Shown here one piece after another: positions 1-5,530 of a stretch of DNA of 10,266 nucleotides. The stretch's first letter is position 1. Every line of letters begins with the position of its first letter. The notes below the pieces were generated by a model. That model was not told the DNA's origin. It did not search any database and saw only the letters and a list, made by a program, of their open reading frames with translations. The stretch comes from Planctomycetota bacterium (GTDB lineage Bacteria; Planctomycetota; Planctomycetia; Pirellulales; Pirellulaceae): NCBI GenBank assembly GCA_026692885.1, contig JAPLNJ010000864.1:1-10266 (forward strand). Reading direction: 5' to 3'. A program made the position numbers and the translations under genes.

Positions 1-23
1 TTGGTCACTAAGCGGCCCCCTCG

Positions 24-96
24 CACATCCCGTCCCCTTCGCCGCATTCACCGCCGCCTGCGGCGGCGGTGAATGCGGCGAAGGGGACGGGATGTG
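24..96. repeat. 35-bp perfect inverted repeat (long hairpin) downstream of the DUF1559 gene
   Basis: Positions 24-58 and 62-96 are exact reverse complements (35 bp each) around a 3-base centre. The hairpin lies about 75 bases past the stop of the DUF1559 gene, so it would form at the 3' end of the operon transcript. No run of T follows it on either strand, so it is not a classical intrinsic terminator. It may still stop RNA polymerase or protect the 3' end. From memory, similar stem-loops recur in planctomycete genomes; that needs a search. Confidence 0.9.
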
Positions 97-126
97 GTTG
101 CGGTACGCGGCCTTCAAACCTCTTGT

Positions 127-147
127 CCACTGGGGCAAGCCCAGTGG
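127..147. repeat. Short palindrome just after the DUF1559 stop codon
   Basis: CCACTGGG (127-134) and CCCAGTGG (140-147) are perfect 8-bp arms around the loop GCAAG. The element starts about 25 bases after the stop codon of the minus-strand DUF1559 gene. It differs in sequence from the larger hairpin at 24-96. No T-run follows, so a terminator role is uncertain; a dispersed REP-like repeat is the better guess. Confidence 0.7.
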
Positions 148-171
148 GGATCGGAGGTTCCGCTACTGGTT

Positions 172-1215
172 TCAGAGATCTTTCGCATTTAGCAGTTTTC
201 CGTCGGCGCGGTTCCCCAACTGCTGGAGCACCTGTTGCGAGATACTGTCCCCGATGAACTTCACGTGGCCATCGCCAAAGGCGAATTGACAGCCGCCCAA
301 ATGCGCGCCGCTAAAGCCGCCGATGGGCAACACGGGGCCGGGCGGGAGTGGCTTGGACGCCAGCCCGCCGATGCCACCGGACGCGTCCTCCGGGGCCGCG
401 ACTGCCCCGGGTAGTCCGTTCATTGCCCCCGGCGTCGAGTACATATCCGAGGAGTAGGCCTCCGCGGGTATCCCCAGCACGTCGACGCCGCTGCGAGCAT
501 AATTCGCTTGGCCGTTCGAAAAGCCGGTGACATTTAAGGCCGTCCCGGTGTTTCGCAAGGTGGCGCTGGTGCCGGACATCCAGCCCAGATCGCCGGGTTC
601 GCTGATCTTCTCGCCGATAAACAGGGTGTAGGCCGAACCATCCGTGACGTCGTCGTAGCTGACGCGGCTGTTCAGGAAGAACACGCCGCTGTTGTTGGCA
701 TCGATCGGAGTCTCGGCATCGTGATAGACGCCAGCGTACGAGCTGTAGCCGCCGCCATCACCCCATTGCGATGGGCACGTCAAGTACTTCATGGTCAGCC
801 GCCGCACGGGCGCATTCTTGGGGTGATAGACACCCACGCTGCGATCGATCAGGTTGTAGGCGTTCTTCTGCTCCAGGTACGGCAGCAGCTGGACCAGCCA
901 GTTGTGATGGTAGCCCTGGGCATGGTTCTGGATTGGGCCCTGGGCTTCGATGGTGCCGGGCGGGTACAGCGTGTGGGCCGAGTGATAATTCTGGACGGCC
1001 ACAATCAACTGGCAGAGATTGTGCGAGCATTGCACGCGCCGCGCCGCCTCGCGCGCCGCCTGGATCGCAGGCAGCAGCAGCGAACACAAGATCCCGATGA
1101 TGGCAATCACCACCAGCAACTCGACCAGCGTGAATCCGCGACTGCGTTGCCCCCCGTATCCCCGGAGTACCGGGGCGAGGGAGTTGTTTCTCGGCGGAGC
1201 CTTCGCGTATCTCAT
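172..1215 (-). CDS. DUF1559 family prepilin-like protein
   Basis: This 347-residue protein belongs to the planctomycete DUF1559 (SBP_bac_10-type) family, thought to be exported pseudopilins; their exact role is unknown. The N-terminus has a basic leader and a class III prepilin site, cleaved between G27 and F28 (FTLVE, Glu at +5, E32). A hydrophobic helix at about 28-50 follows, then the family motif QAAREAARRVQC and NYHSAH..YPPG. Near the C-terminus is the diagnostic H-x9-DG (H305, D315-G316). An ATG at 1248 would add 11 residues. I prefer ATG 1215 because GGGAG (1223-1227) sits 7 bases upstream. It is the last gene of the pseudopilus operon, 211 bases after the preceding stop, with a repeat array in the gap. 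It could be the main fibre subunit in place of GspG, but this is inference. Confidence 0.93.
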   Translation of the reverse strand: MRYAKAPPRNNSLAPVLRGYGGQRSRGFTLVELLVVIAIIGILCSLLLPAIQAAREAARRVQCSHNLCQLIVAVQNYHSAHTLYPPGTIEAQGPIQNHAQGYHHNWLVQLLPYLEQKNAYNLIDRSVGVYHPKNAPVRRLTMKYLTCPSQWGDGGGYSSYAGVYHDAETPIDANNSGVFFLNSRVSYDDVTDGSAYTLFIGEKISEPGDLGWMSGTSATLRNTGTALNVTGFSNGQANYARSGVDVLGIPAEAYSSDMYSTPGAMNGLPGAVAAPEDASGGIGGLASKPLPPGPVLPIGGFSGAHLGGCQFAFGDGHVKFIGDSISQQVLQQLGNRADGKLLNAKDL

Positions 1216-1222
1216 GACGATT

Positions 1223-1227
1223 CTCCC
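1223..1227 (-). promoter_or_regulatory. Ribosome binding site deciding the DUF1559 start
   Basis: On the minus strand this reads GGGAG, 7 bases before ATG 1215. The in-frame ATG at 1248 has no comparable site, so translation probably starts at 1215. Confidence 0.6.
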
Positions 1228-1294
1228 GGAATTGGTAACTGGATCCAATAGGAATTTGCAATAGTGGCGACTCTGGTATGGTTGGGATAAAGAG

Positions 1295-1446
1295 CACCCT
1301 AATCTTTCACCCTAATCTTTCACCCTAATCTTTCACCCTAATCTTTCACCCTAATCTTTCACCCTAATCTTTCACCCTAATCTTTCACCCTAATCTTTCA
1401 CCCTAATCTTTCACCTAATCTTTCACCTAATCTTTCACCCTAATCT
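1295..1446. repeat. 13-base tandem repeat array
   Basis: The unit CACCCTAATCTTT occurs nine times without a mismatch (1295-1411). Two 12-base copies lacking one C follow (1412-1435), then a partial copy (1436-1446). The array lies between the PilX/GspK-like gene and the DUF1559 gene, and the stop codon of the former (1427-1429) is inside it. Read on the coding strand the unit is AAAGATTAGGGTG, which holds a TAG. Because 13 is not a multiple of 3, TAG comes up in all three frames, so ribosomes cannot pass. Units are too short and have no spacers, so this is not CRISPR. It resembles a minisatellite; function unknown. Confidence 0.95.
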
Positions 1447-2128
1447 CCCGCCGGCCTGGCATGCGTAATCGGGAAGAGAGATTAGGTGAAAGATTAGGTG
1501 AAAGATTAGGGTTGCAGGTTCCGGCGCCGCCGGTTAAGTTCACCGTGATTTCTCGACGCTGCACGATGCGGTGCAGCGGGTCTTGTGGGTATTGGGCTTC
1601 CACGATGATTTTGCGTGAGGCTTCGTCGTCTGCGTTTTCTTCCACGCGGATCACCACGACGCCAGCCGACGGGCAGTGCAGTGCAGTTCCATCGACTTGC
1701 CAGGTTTCCCCGGCGTAGTCCCGCGCGGCGGCCAATCGGTCCGCGGCACGTTCGACCGCGGATTCCGCCAGCCAAAAGGCTTGCAGCGCGGATTGTTCCT
1801 GCTCTTGTTGGCGATGCTGCAGCAGCACGGTGGTGACCAGCGACGAGCCGATCAGGATCACCACGACCAGACACACGAGTACCCCAGCCAAGATCGCTCC
1901 GGACCGTCGGCGGGCACGCATCGGGTCTGAAATCGCGCATTTCTGAAGACGCGGCTGGGAGGTGCGTCTGGTTCCCACGCTCTGCGTGGGAACCCAGGCT
2001 TTCGACGCTCCGCGTCGCGAGATGGGACGCGGAGCGTCCAGAGCGGCGTTCCCACGCAGAGCGTGGGAACGAGTACTGGAGGTACGCTGGTCTTGGTGGG
2101 CACAGCCCACCATACGCACGGTGCTCAT
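1427..2128 (-). CDS. PilX/GspK-like pseudopilus protein with repeat-derived ends
   Basis: A 233-residue frame whose conserved core begins near residue 70. That core has a short basic stretch (RARRR), one hydrophobic helix at about 76-100, then a helical segment with WLAESAVERAADRLAA and GETW. This matches planctomycete PilX/GspK-like proteins that follow GspJ genes. It lacks Glu at +5 after a clear cleavage site, as GspK-type minor pseudopilins often deviate there. ATG 2128 has a strong AAGGAG site 9 bases upstream and lies 27 bases after the previous stop. An ATG at 1921 fits the family start better but has no ribosome site. Residues between the two starts are encoded by palindromic repeats (1970-2071 and 2094-2112), and the C-terminal 30 or so residues by the 13-base repeats. 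Both ends look acquired; whether the protein still works is unknown. Confidence 0.7.
   Translation of the reverse strand: MSTVRMVGCAHQDQRTSSTRSHALRGNAALDAPRPISRRGASKAWVPTQSVGTRRTSQPRLQKCAISDPMRARRRSGAILAGVLVCLVVVILIGSSLVTTVLLQHRQQEQEQSALQAFWLAESAVERAADRLAAARDYAGETWQVDGTALHCPSAGVVVIRVEENADDEASRKIIVEAQYPQDPLHRIVQRREITVNLTGGAGTCNPNLSPNLSPNLSSRLRMPGRREIRVKD
1479..1512. repeat. Inverted partial copy of the 13-base array
   Basis: About 2.7 units in the opposite orientation (AAAGATTAGGTG type). Positions 1479-1510 are complementary to 1414-1446 apart from a single bulged base, around a 32-base spacer (1447-1478). A transcript could therefore form a stem of about 32 bp. The inverted copy is inside the coding frame of the PilX/GspK-like gene, where it encodes a Pro-Asn-Leu-Ser repeat near the C-terminus. 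Confidence 0.85.
1970..2071. repeat. Composite palindromic repeat (three hairpins) inside the PilX/GspK-like gene
   Basis: There are three nested stem-loops. Two outer ones at 1970-1994 and 2047-2071 have 11-bp perfect arms (core GTTCCCACGC / GCGTGGGAAC) and 3-base loops. The middle one (2004-2016 with 2026-2038) has 13-bp perfect arms. The two outer hairpins are also reverse complements of each other except at the loops. In the gene's frame the element is open and encodes about 34 residues. I recall this GTTCCCACGC motif as a dispersed repeat in planctomycete and some cyanobacterial genomes; a genome search would confirm. Confidence 0.85.
2094..2112. repeat. Second palindromic repeat near the start of the PilX/GspK-like gene
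   Basis: TGGTGGGC (2094-2101) and GCCCACCA (2105-2112) are perfect 8-bp arms around ACA. It lies a few codons after ATG 2128, so a stem could form close to the ribosome binding site and damp translation. Its sequence is unrelated to the composite palindrome only 22 bases away. Confidence 0.75.
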
Positions 2129-2137
2129 CCGGTCACT

Positions 2138-2143
2138 CTCCTT
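2138..2143 (-). promoter_or_regulatory. Ribosome binding site of the PilX/GspK-like gene
   Basis: The minus strand reads AAGGAG, 9 bases before ATG 2128. It supports the distal start even though the conserved protein core begins over 200 bases further on. Confidence 0.6.
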
Positions 2144-2155
2144 ATCCCAACACGC

Positions 2156-2746
2156 TCAGGGTTTCTGGTGCAATCCCACGCAAGCTTCCAGGCGTTCTTC
2201 GTAGACCGTTTCCCCGGTGGTTACGCCCGGCTCGGGCGTGTGCAAAATCACGGCTGCGGCGAACGTACGATCGCCTGCGGTCTCCAAAACCCAGGCCACC
2301 CGCACACCGGGCAAGCGAAACGCATCGTGATGGACCACTTGCCCGCCTCGCTGCACCGTCCGTTCGACCTGTCCTCCGTCAGCATGGTAAGTGATCGTGC
2401 GTCCATCACGGACCGTCAGCACGAGTCCCCCAGTGCCCCCGGGTTTGGCCTGTTCCGCGCGGTCGACCCGTGCCGCCTCGTGCGAGTCGGAGCGGAATCG
2501 CAGGCCCAATTGCGTCAGGGCCGCACGCTGGGTCATCTGCTGCCGAGTTCGCTGCTCGGCCCGATACAGGCCCTGCAAGCAGACACCGACCAAACCGATA
2601 CTCACGCTGGCGATCGTCATCACGATCATCAGTTCGACCAAACTGAACCCCCGCCGACGTCCTGCGAGAGTCCGACTGCCGGACGACACGGGTTCCCTCG
2701 AAGGGCCAAAACCTGCAACCTGCCAACCATCTCTCTGACGACTCAT
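2156..2746 (-). CDS. GspJ/PilW-like prepilin
   Basis: A 196-residue minor pseudopilin. The leader is long (33 residues) and basic, ending RRRG before FSLVE; the predicted cleavage is G33/F34 with Glu +5 at E38. One hydrophobic helix at about 34-58 follows, then a soluble domain rich in beta-type sequence that compares with GspJ/PilW rather than GspG. Pseudopilins of this type cap the tip of the fibre. ATG 2746 is chosen over the frame's first ATG (2776) because AGGAGG sits 7 bases upstream and the start overlaps the previous stop as ATGA, a standard coupling signal. It is followed 27 bases later by the PilX/GspK-like gene. The GspJ label rests on operon order and general features. Confidence 0.85.
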   Translation of the reverse strand: MSRQRDGWQVAGFGPSREPVSSGSRTLAGRRRGFSLVELMIVMTIASVSIGLVGVCLQGLYRAEQRTRQQMTQRAALTQLGLRFRSDSHEAARVDRAEQAKPGGTGGLVLTVRDGRTITYHADGGQVERTVQRGGQVVHHDAFRLPGVRVAWVLETAGDRTFAAAVILHTPEPGVTTGETVYEERLEACVGLHQKP

Positions 2747-3180
2747 GGCCGTGCCTCCTGGGACCGGAACCTCCAAGCCGTCAAGCGTACCGGCCGGCTG
2801 CGGCCGCCGTCGACACCCTGCCAGTCGATTTCTACGAGGATACGTTTCTCGTTCGGCGGATCTCCAGTTGCCTGCACGGTGACCTGCAGCGTCGCGGCGG
2901 GCAGGCGCTGGCGACAGACGGGCGAGAGCGTGTCCTCGGCCGCTCGCTCCTGCGTCAGTTCGCTCCAGGGCAGCCCGTAGACGCGTTCCATCACGTTGGC
3001 CACCTCCTGCACCGCGAGTGCCCGGCGCTCGGTCAATTGGCGTTGACGCGAGACCACCGCCACCGTCTGCACGACCGCCAACATCGCGGCCGCCAAGACC
3101 ACCAGGGCCACGATCGTCTCGATCAACGTGAAGCCGCCGGCCGGCAGTTTCGTGGGATCAGCAGATCGTTGGTATCTCAT
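2743..3180 (-). CDS. GspI/PilV-like prepilin
   Basis: A 145-residue minor pseudopilin. A 16-residue leader ends AGG before FTLIE; the predicted prepilin peptidase cut is G16/F17, with the conserved Glu at +5 (E21). The hydrophobic helix spans about 17-42 and is followed by a small soluble domain. The length and the position just before a GspJ-like gene fit GspI/PilV. The frame extends upstream to 3321, but that part overlaps the preceding GspF gene. ATG 3180 is the real start: it shares one base with the GspF stop (TGATG) and has AAGGA 8 bases upstream. Its own stop overlaps the next start as ATGA. Confidence 0.87.
   Translation of the reverse strand: MRYQRSADPTKLPAGGFTLIETIVALVVLAAAMLAVVQTVAVVSRQRQLTERRALAVQEVANVMERVYGLPWSELTQERAAEDTLSPVCRQRLPAATLQVTVQATGDPPNEKRILVEIDWQGVDGGRSRPVRLTAWRFRSQEARP
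2754..2759 (-). promoter_or_regulatory. Ribosome binding site of the GspJ-like gene
   Basis: A perfect AGGAGG on the minus strand, 7 bases before ATG 2746. It lies inside the last codons of the GspI-like gene and fixes the start. Confidence 0.75.
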
Positions 3181-4439
3181 CAGGACAATCCTTGAATCAG
3201 CGCGACCAACGGCAGGAACAGACCGATGACTAAGCTGGCCACGGCGAACCCCAGAATCAGGATCAGCACGGGAGACAAGAGTCCCAGGACGGCGTGCAAC
3301 CGCAGGGCGAACCGCCGCCACGTGCTGTCCGCCATTTCATCCAAGGCCCACGCCAGGTTGCCCACGCGTTCGGCGGCCCGTAACACGCCGGCCTCCAGGT
3401 CCCTGAGCAAACCCACCTGCCGCAGCGCGTCGCACCAGTGGACGCCCCGTTCCATGGCGGCCGATGCCCGAGCCAGGCGTTGTGCGACACTGACTTTGGG
3501 ATACTGCCTGGACAGCATCAGGACGGTCGGCCCCAAAGCCCGCTGCTGGCGGACGGCGAAGGCCAGCGCCCGCAACACCAAGGCACTCTCGCGCCGCAGC
3601 CAGAAGCGGTGGAACAGCGGCAATTCGTACCGCGACCAGCCGACGTAGTAGGCCAGCCCCACCAGCGTCACGCCCGTAAACAGCAGGCACGGCGCCGGCA
3701 GATAGACGAACCAATTACGGACGCACTGGTGCATGACGTGAATAATCAGTTGCGTAAGGTACGGCAATTGCAGACGGAACTCAGCGAACATCTTTTCGAA
3801 CACGGGAACGATCTTCAGCATTATGAAGGTGATGACCACGAGTCCCACCCACGCCACGAGTACGACGTAGCCGAGCTTCGCCATGAGGCTCCGCACGATT
3901 CCCGCGAACTGCTCGGAGTGATCGAGTGACATGCGCAGCGCCGCTCCCAGCATCCCCAACTCATGGCCCATTCGGGCGGCCAGCAAGGCATCCGTGGAGA
4001 CCGGGTTGCGAGACAGGTCCAGGGCCTGCGGCAAGGGAATGCCGGCTTCCAACAGATCCGCCAGGCGCGAAGCCCGCAGCCCCAACTGCAGGGAACGCTC
4101 GTCGGCAAAGGCCCGCGCCGCCTGCTCCAGCGGGATACCACGCTCCGCGGCCACGGTCAGCGCCCACAACAGCGCCCGCCGCTCGGCCGCCGCGTACTTG
4201 AAATAGGTCCCCACGATAATCGCCAGGGCGACGAGGGGAAACATCGCTAGGGGGCCGGAAAGGCCCACGAGCACTCCCAAGATACCGCCGACCAACAACA
4301 GCCAACCCGCCAACAGCAGTACCCGCTGAAGCGTGTCATCGCTAACGCCCCGCCGCGCACTGTAGACCAGGTGCACCGCCCACAGCAGCGCGGCGCCCAA
4401 GATCGCCGGCCCCAAGAAGTTCAACGGATTCGCCTGCAT
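3180..4439 (-). CDS. gspF: GspF-family inner-membrane platform protein, third in the operon (long form)
   Basis: A 419-residue polytopic membrane protein of the GspF/PilC family, which forms the inner-membrane base on which the ATPase acts. The N-terminus has extra hydrophobic segments at about 8-27, 41-58 and 63-79 that the other two paralogues lack. Two GspF repeats follow: about 87-211, with ADLLEAGIPLPQAL then a membrane helix near 190-211, and about 289-415, with DALRQVGLLRDLEAGVLRAAERVGNL and a final helix near 385-412. ATG 4439 overlaps the previous stop as TGATG and has AAGGG upstream; a GTG one codon earlier is less likely. It ends in LIQGLS, as does the preceding paralogue. The first repeat starts soon after its extra helices, so the N-terminus may be a separate membrane anchor. 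Confidence 0.9.
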   Translation of the reverse strand: MQANPLNFLGPAILGAALLWAVHLVYSARRGVSDDTLQRVLLLAGWLLLVGGILGVLVGLSGPLAMFPLVALAIIVGTYFKYAAAERRALLWALTVAAERGIPLEQAARAFADERSLQLGLRASRLADLLEAGIPLPQALDLSRNPVSTDALLAARMGHELGMLGAALRMSLDHSEQFAGIVRSLMAKLGYVVLVAWVGLVVITFIMLKIVPVFEKMFAEFRLQLPYLTQLIIHVMHQCVRNWFVYLPAPCLLFTGVTLVGLAYYVGWSRYELPLFHRFWLRRESALVLRALAFAVRQQRALGPTVLMLSRQYPKVSVAQRLARASAAMERGVHWCDALRQVGLLRDLEAGVLRAAERVGNLAWALDEMADSTWRRFALRLHAVLGLLSPVLILILGFAVASLVIGLFLPLVALIQGLS

Positions 4440-5476
4440 CACGACAACCCTTGAATCAGGGAAAGCATCGGCGCGTACAATGCCACCAGGGAAAACAAGG
4501 CCACCATGGCGATACCCACGAATACCACGAAGGGCAGAATGCTTCTCAGCAATTCCGCCCGCAGCCGGACCCGGCCCTCGAACATGTCGCCCGCCACGCG
4601 GAGCGATTCCGCCAATTGGCCGCTCCGCTCGCCCCAGCCCAACAACGGGCCGAGCGAGGCGGGCAGACGATGCGTCGTGGCCAGCAACTCGGTCAAGGAC
4701 CGGCCCTGTTGGACGCTCTGTGCCAACTGGCCGCTGAGTTCACGCAGGTTCGCATCGCGCACACCAGTGCTGGCCAGTTGCAGAGCTTCCGGCAATGGCA
4801 CATCCTGCTCCAACAGAATCGCCAGCAAGCGGGCTAATTCAGCGACACCCGACCAATGCCACAAGGCCCCGATTAGCGGCACGGTGGCCAACACCCGCCG
4901 CCAGCGCGCCGCGCCGGCCGTCAGCCGGAAGACCACCATCCCGATCAATAACGCGACACCGGCCAAGAGCAGCCAGCAGATCCCGTACGTGTGAAGCCAC
5001 TGCACGATTTCCGTGACCCTCGGCAGTTTCAGTTTGAAGTCGCTGTACATTTTCAGCATCGGACCCACGAAAACCCGGTCGAGGAACAAGCCGATCACCA
5101 GCGTCAGGGTCAGCAACAGCGCGGGGTACGCCAGCGCGGACTTCAGGGATCGCGTCAGTTCCCGCAACCTGCGCTGTTGGTCCACCAGTTCAATCAGCAC
5201 GACGCCCAATCTGCCGCTCCGCACGCCGGCCCGAACCAGACCACCGACGCAACTTGAATAACGGCCTCCCCGCTCGGCCAGGACCTCTTCGAACGAACGG
5301 CCGCGATCCAATTCGCCCGCGATCTGACCGAGTTCCGCGGTCAAGCGTCGGCTGGACGATTCGGCGGCCGCCGCACGCAACCCGGCGGCCAACGGCAAGC
5401 CGGCCGCCGCCACGTCGGCCACGTGTTCCAGTAAGGCTTCCGCCTCGCGGGTGTTCAGCGATTGGGATTCGTTCAT
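4439..5476 (-). CDS. gspF: GspF-family inner-membrane platform protein, second in the operon
   Basis: A 345-residue protein with two GspF repeats, close to the usual family size of about 350-400 residues. Repeat 1 is at about 11-135 (LLEHVADVAAAGLPLAAGL, then LVRAGVRSGRLGVVL and a helix at 113-135). Repeat 2 is at about 207-335 (LARLLAILLEQDVPLPEAL, then LLGWGERSGQLAESL and a helix at 313-335). A further helix lies at 165-185. These are the conserved features of the cytoplasmic four-helix bundles of GspF/PilC. The ATG at 5476 has only a weak ribosome site, and a palindrome (5491-5510) separates it from the previous gene. It ends LIQGLS, with the ribosome site of the next gene embedded in those codons. 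Confidence 0.92.
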   Translation of the reverse strand: MNESQSLNTREAEALLEHVADVAAAGLPLAAGLRAAAAESSSRRLTAELGQIAGELDRGRSFEEVLAERGGRYSSCVGGLVRAGVRSGRLGVVLIELVDQQRRLRELTRSLKSALAYPALLLTLTLVIGLFLDRVFVGPMLKMYSDFKLKLPRVTEIVQWLHTYGICWLLLAGVALLIGMVVFRLTAGAARWRRVLATVPLIGALWHWSGVAELARLLAILLEQDVPLPEALQLASTGVRDANLRELSGQLAQSVQQGRSLTELLATTHRLPASLGPLLGWGERSGQLAESLRVAGDMFEGRVRLRAELLRSILPFVVFVGIAMVALFSLVALYAPMLSLIQGLS

Positions 5477-5490
5477 ACGTCCACTCGTAG

Positions 5491-5510
5491 GTCAGGCTTT
5501 CCAGCCTGAC
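5491..5510. repeat. Palindrome between two gspF genes
   Basis: GTCAGGCT (5491-5498) and AGCCTGAC (5503-5510) are perfect 8-bp arms around TTCC. It fills most of the 54-base gap between the first and second gspF genes, about 15 bases upstream of ATG 5476. It could influence mRNA stability or translation of the second gspF. I recall this GTCAGGCT repeat as common in planctomycetes (unverified). Confidence 0.8.
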
Positions 5511-5530
5511 ATCTCATGTTGGGGTCGGCG

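Noticed and set aside
24..96. Classical rho-independent terminator
   Set aside because: The stem is excellent, but no T-run follows on either strand, so it is listed as an inverted repeat only.
758..1297. 179-codon minus-strand frame over the DUF1559 gene
   Set aside because: It is another frame of the same DNA and lacks the DUF1559 motifs; the 172-1215 frame carries them all.
1295..1446. CRISPR array
   Set aside because: Units of 13 bases follow one another with no spacers, and there are no cas genes.
2063..2980. 305-codon open frame on the plus strand
   Set aside because: It lies over two well-supported minus-strand prepilin genes and starts within palindromic repeat; no family features, no ribosome site. 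It is a high-GC shadow.
3181..3321. N-terminal extension of the GspI-like protein
   Set aside because: The extra 47 residues overlap the GspF gene in another frame, and ATG 3180 has a ribosome site plus a TGATG overlap.
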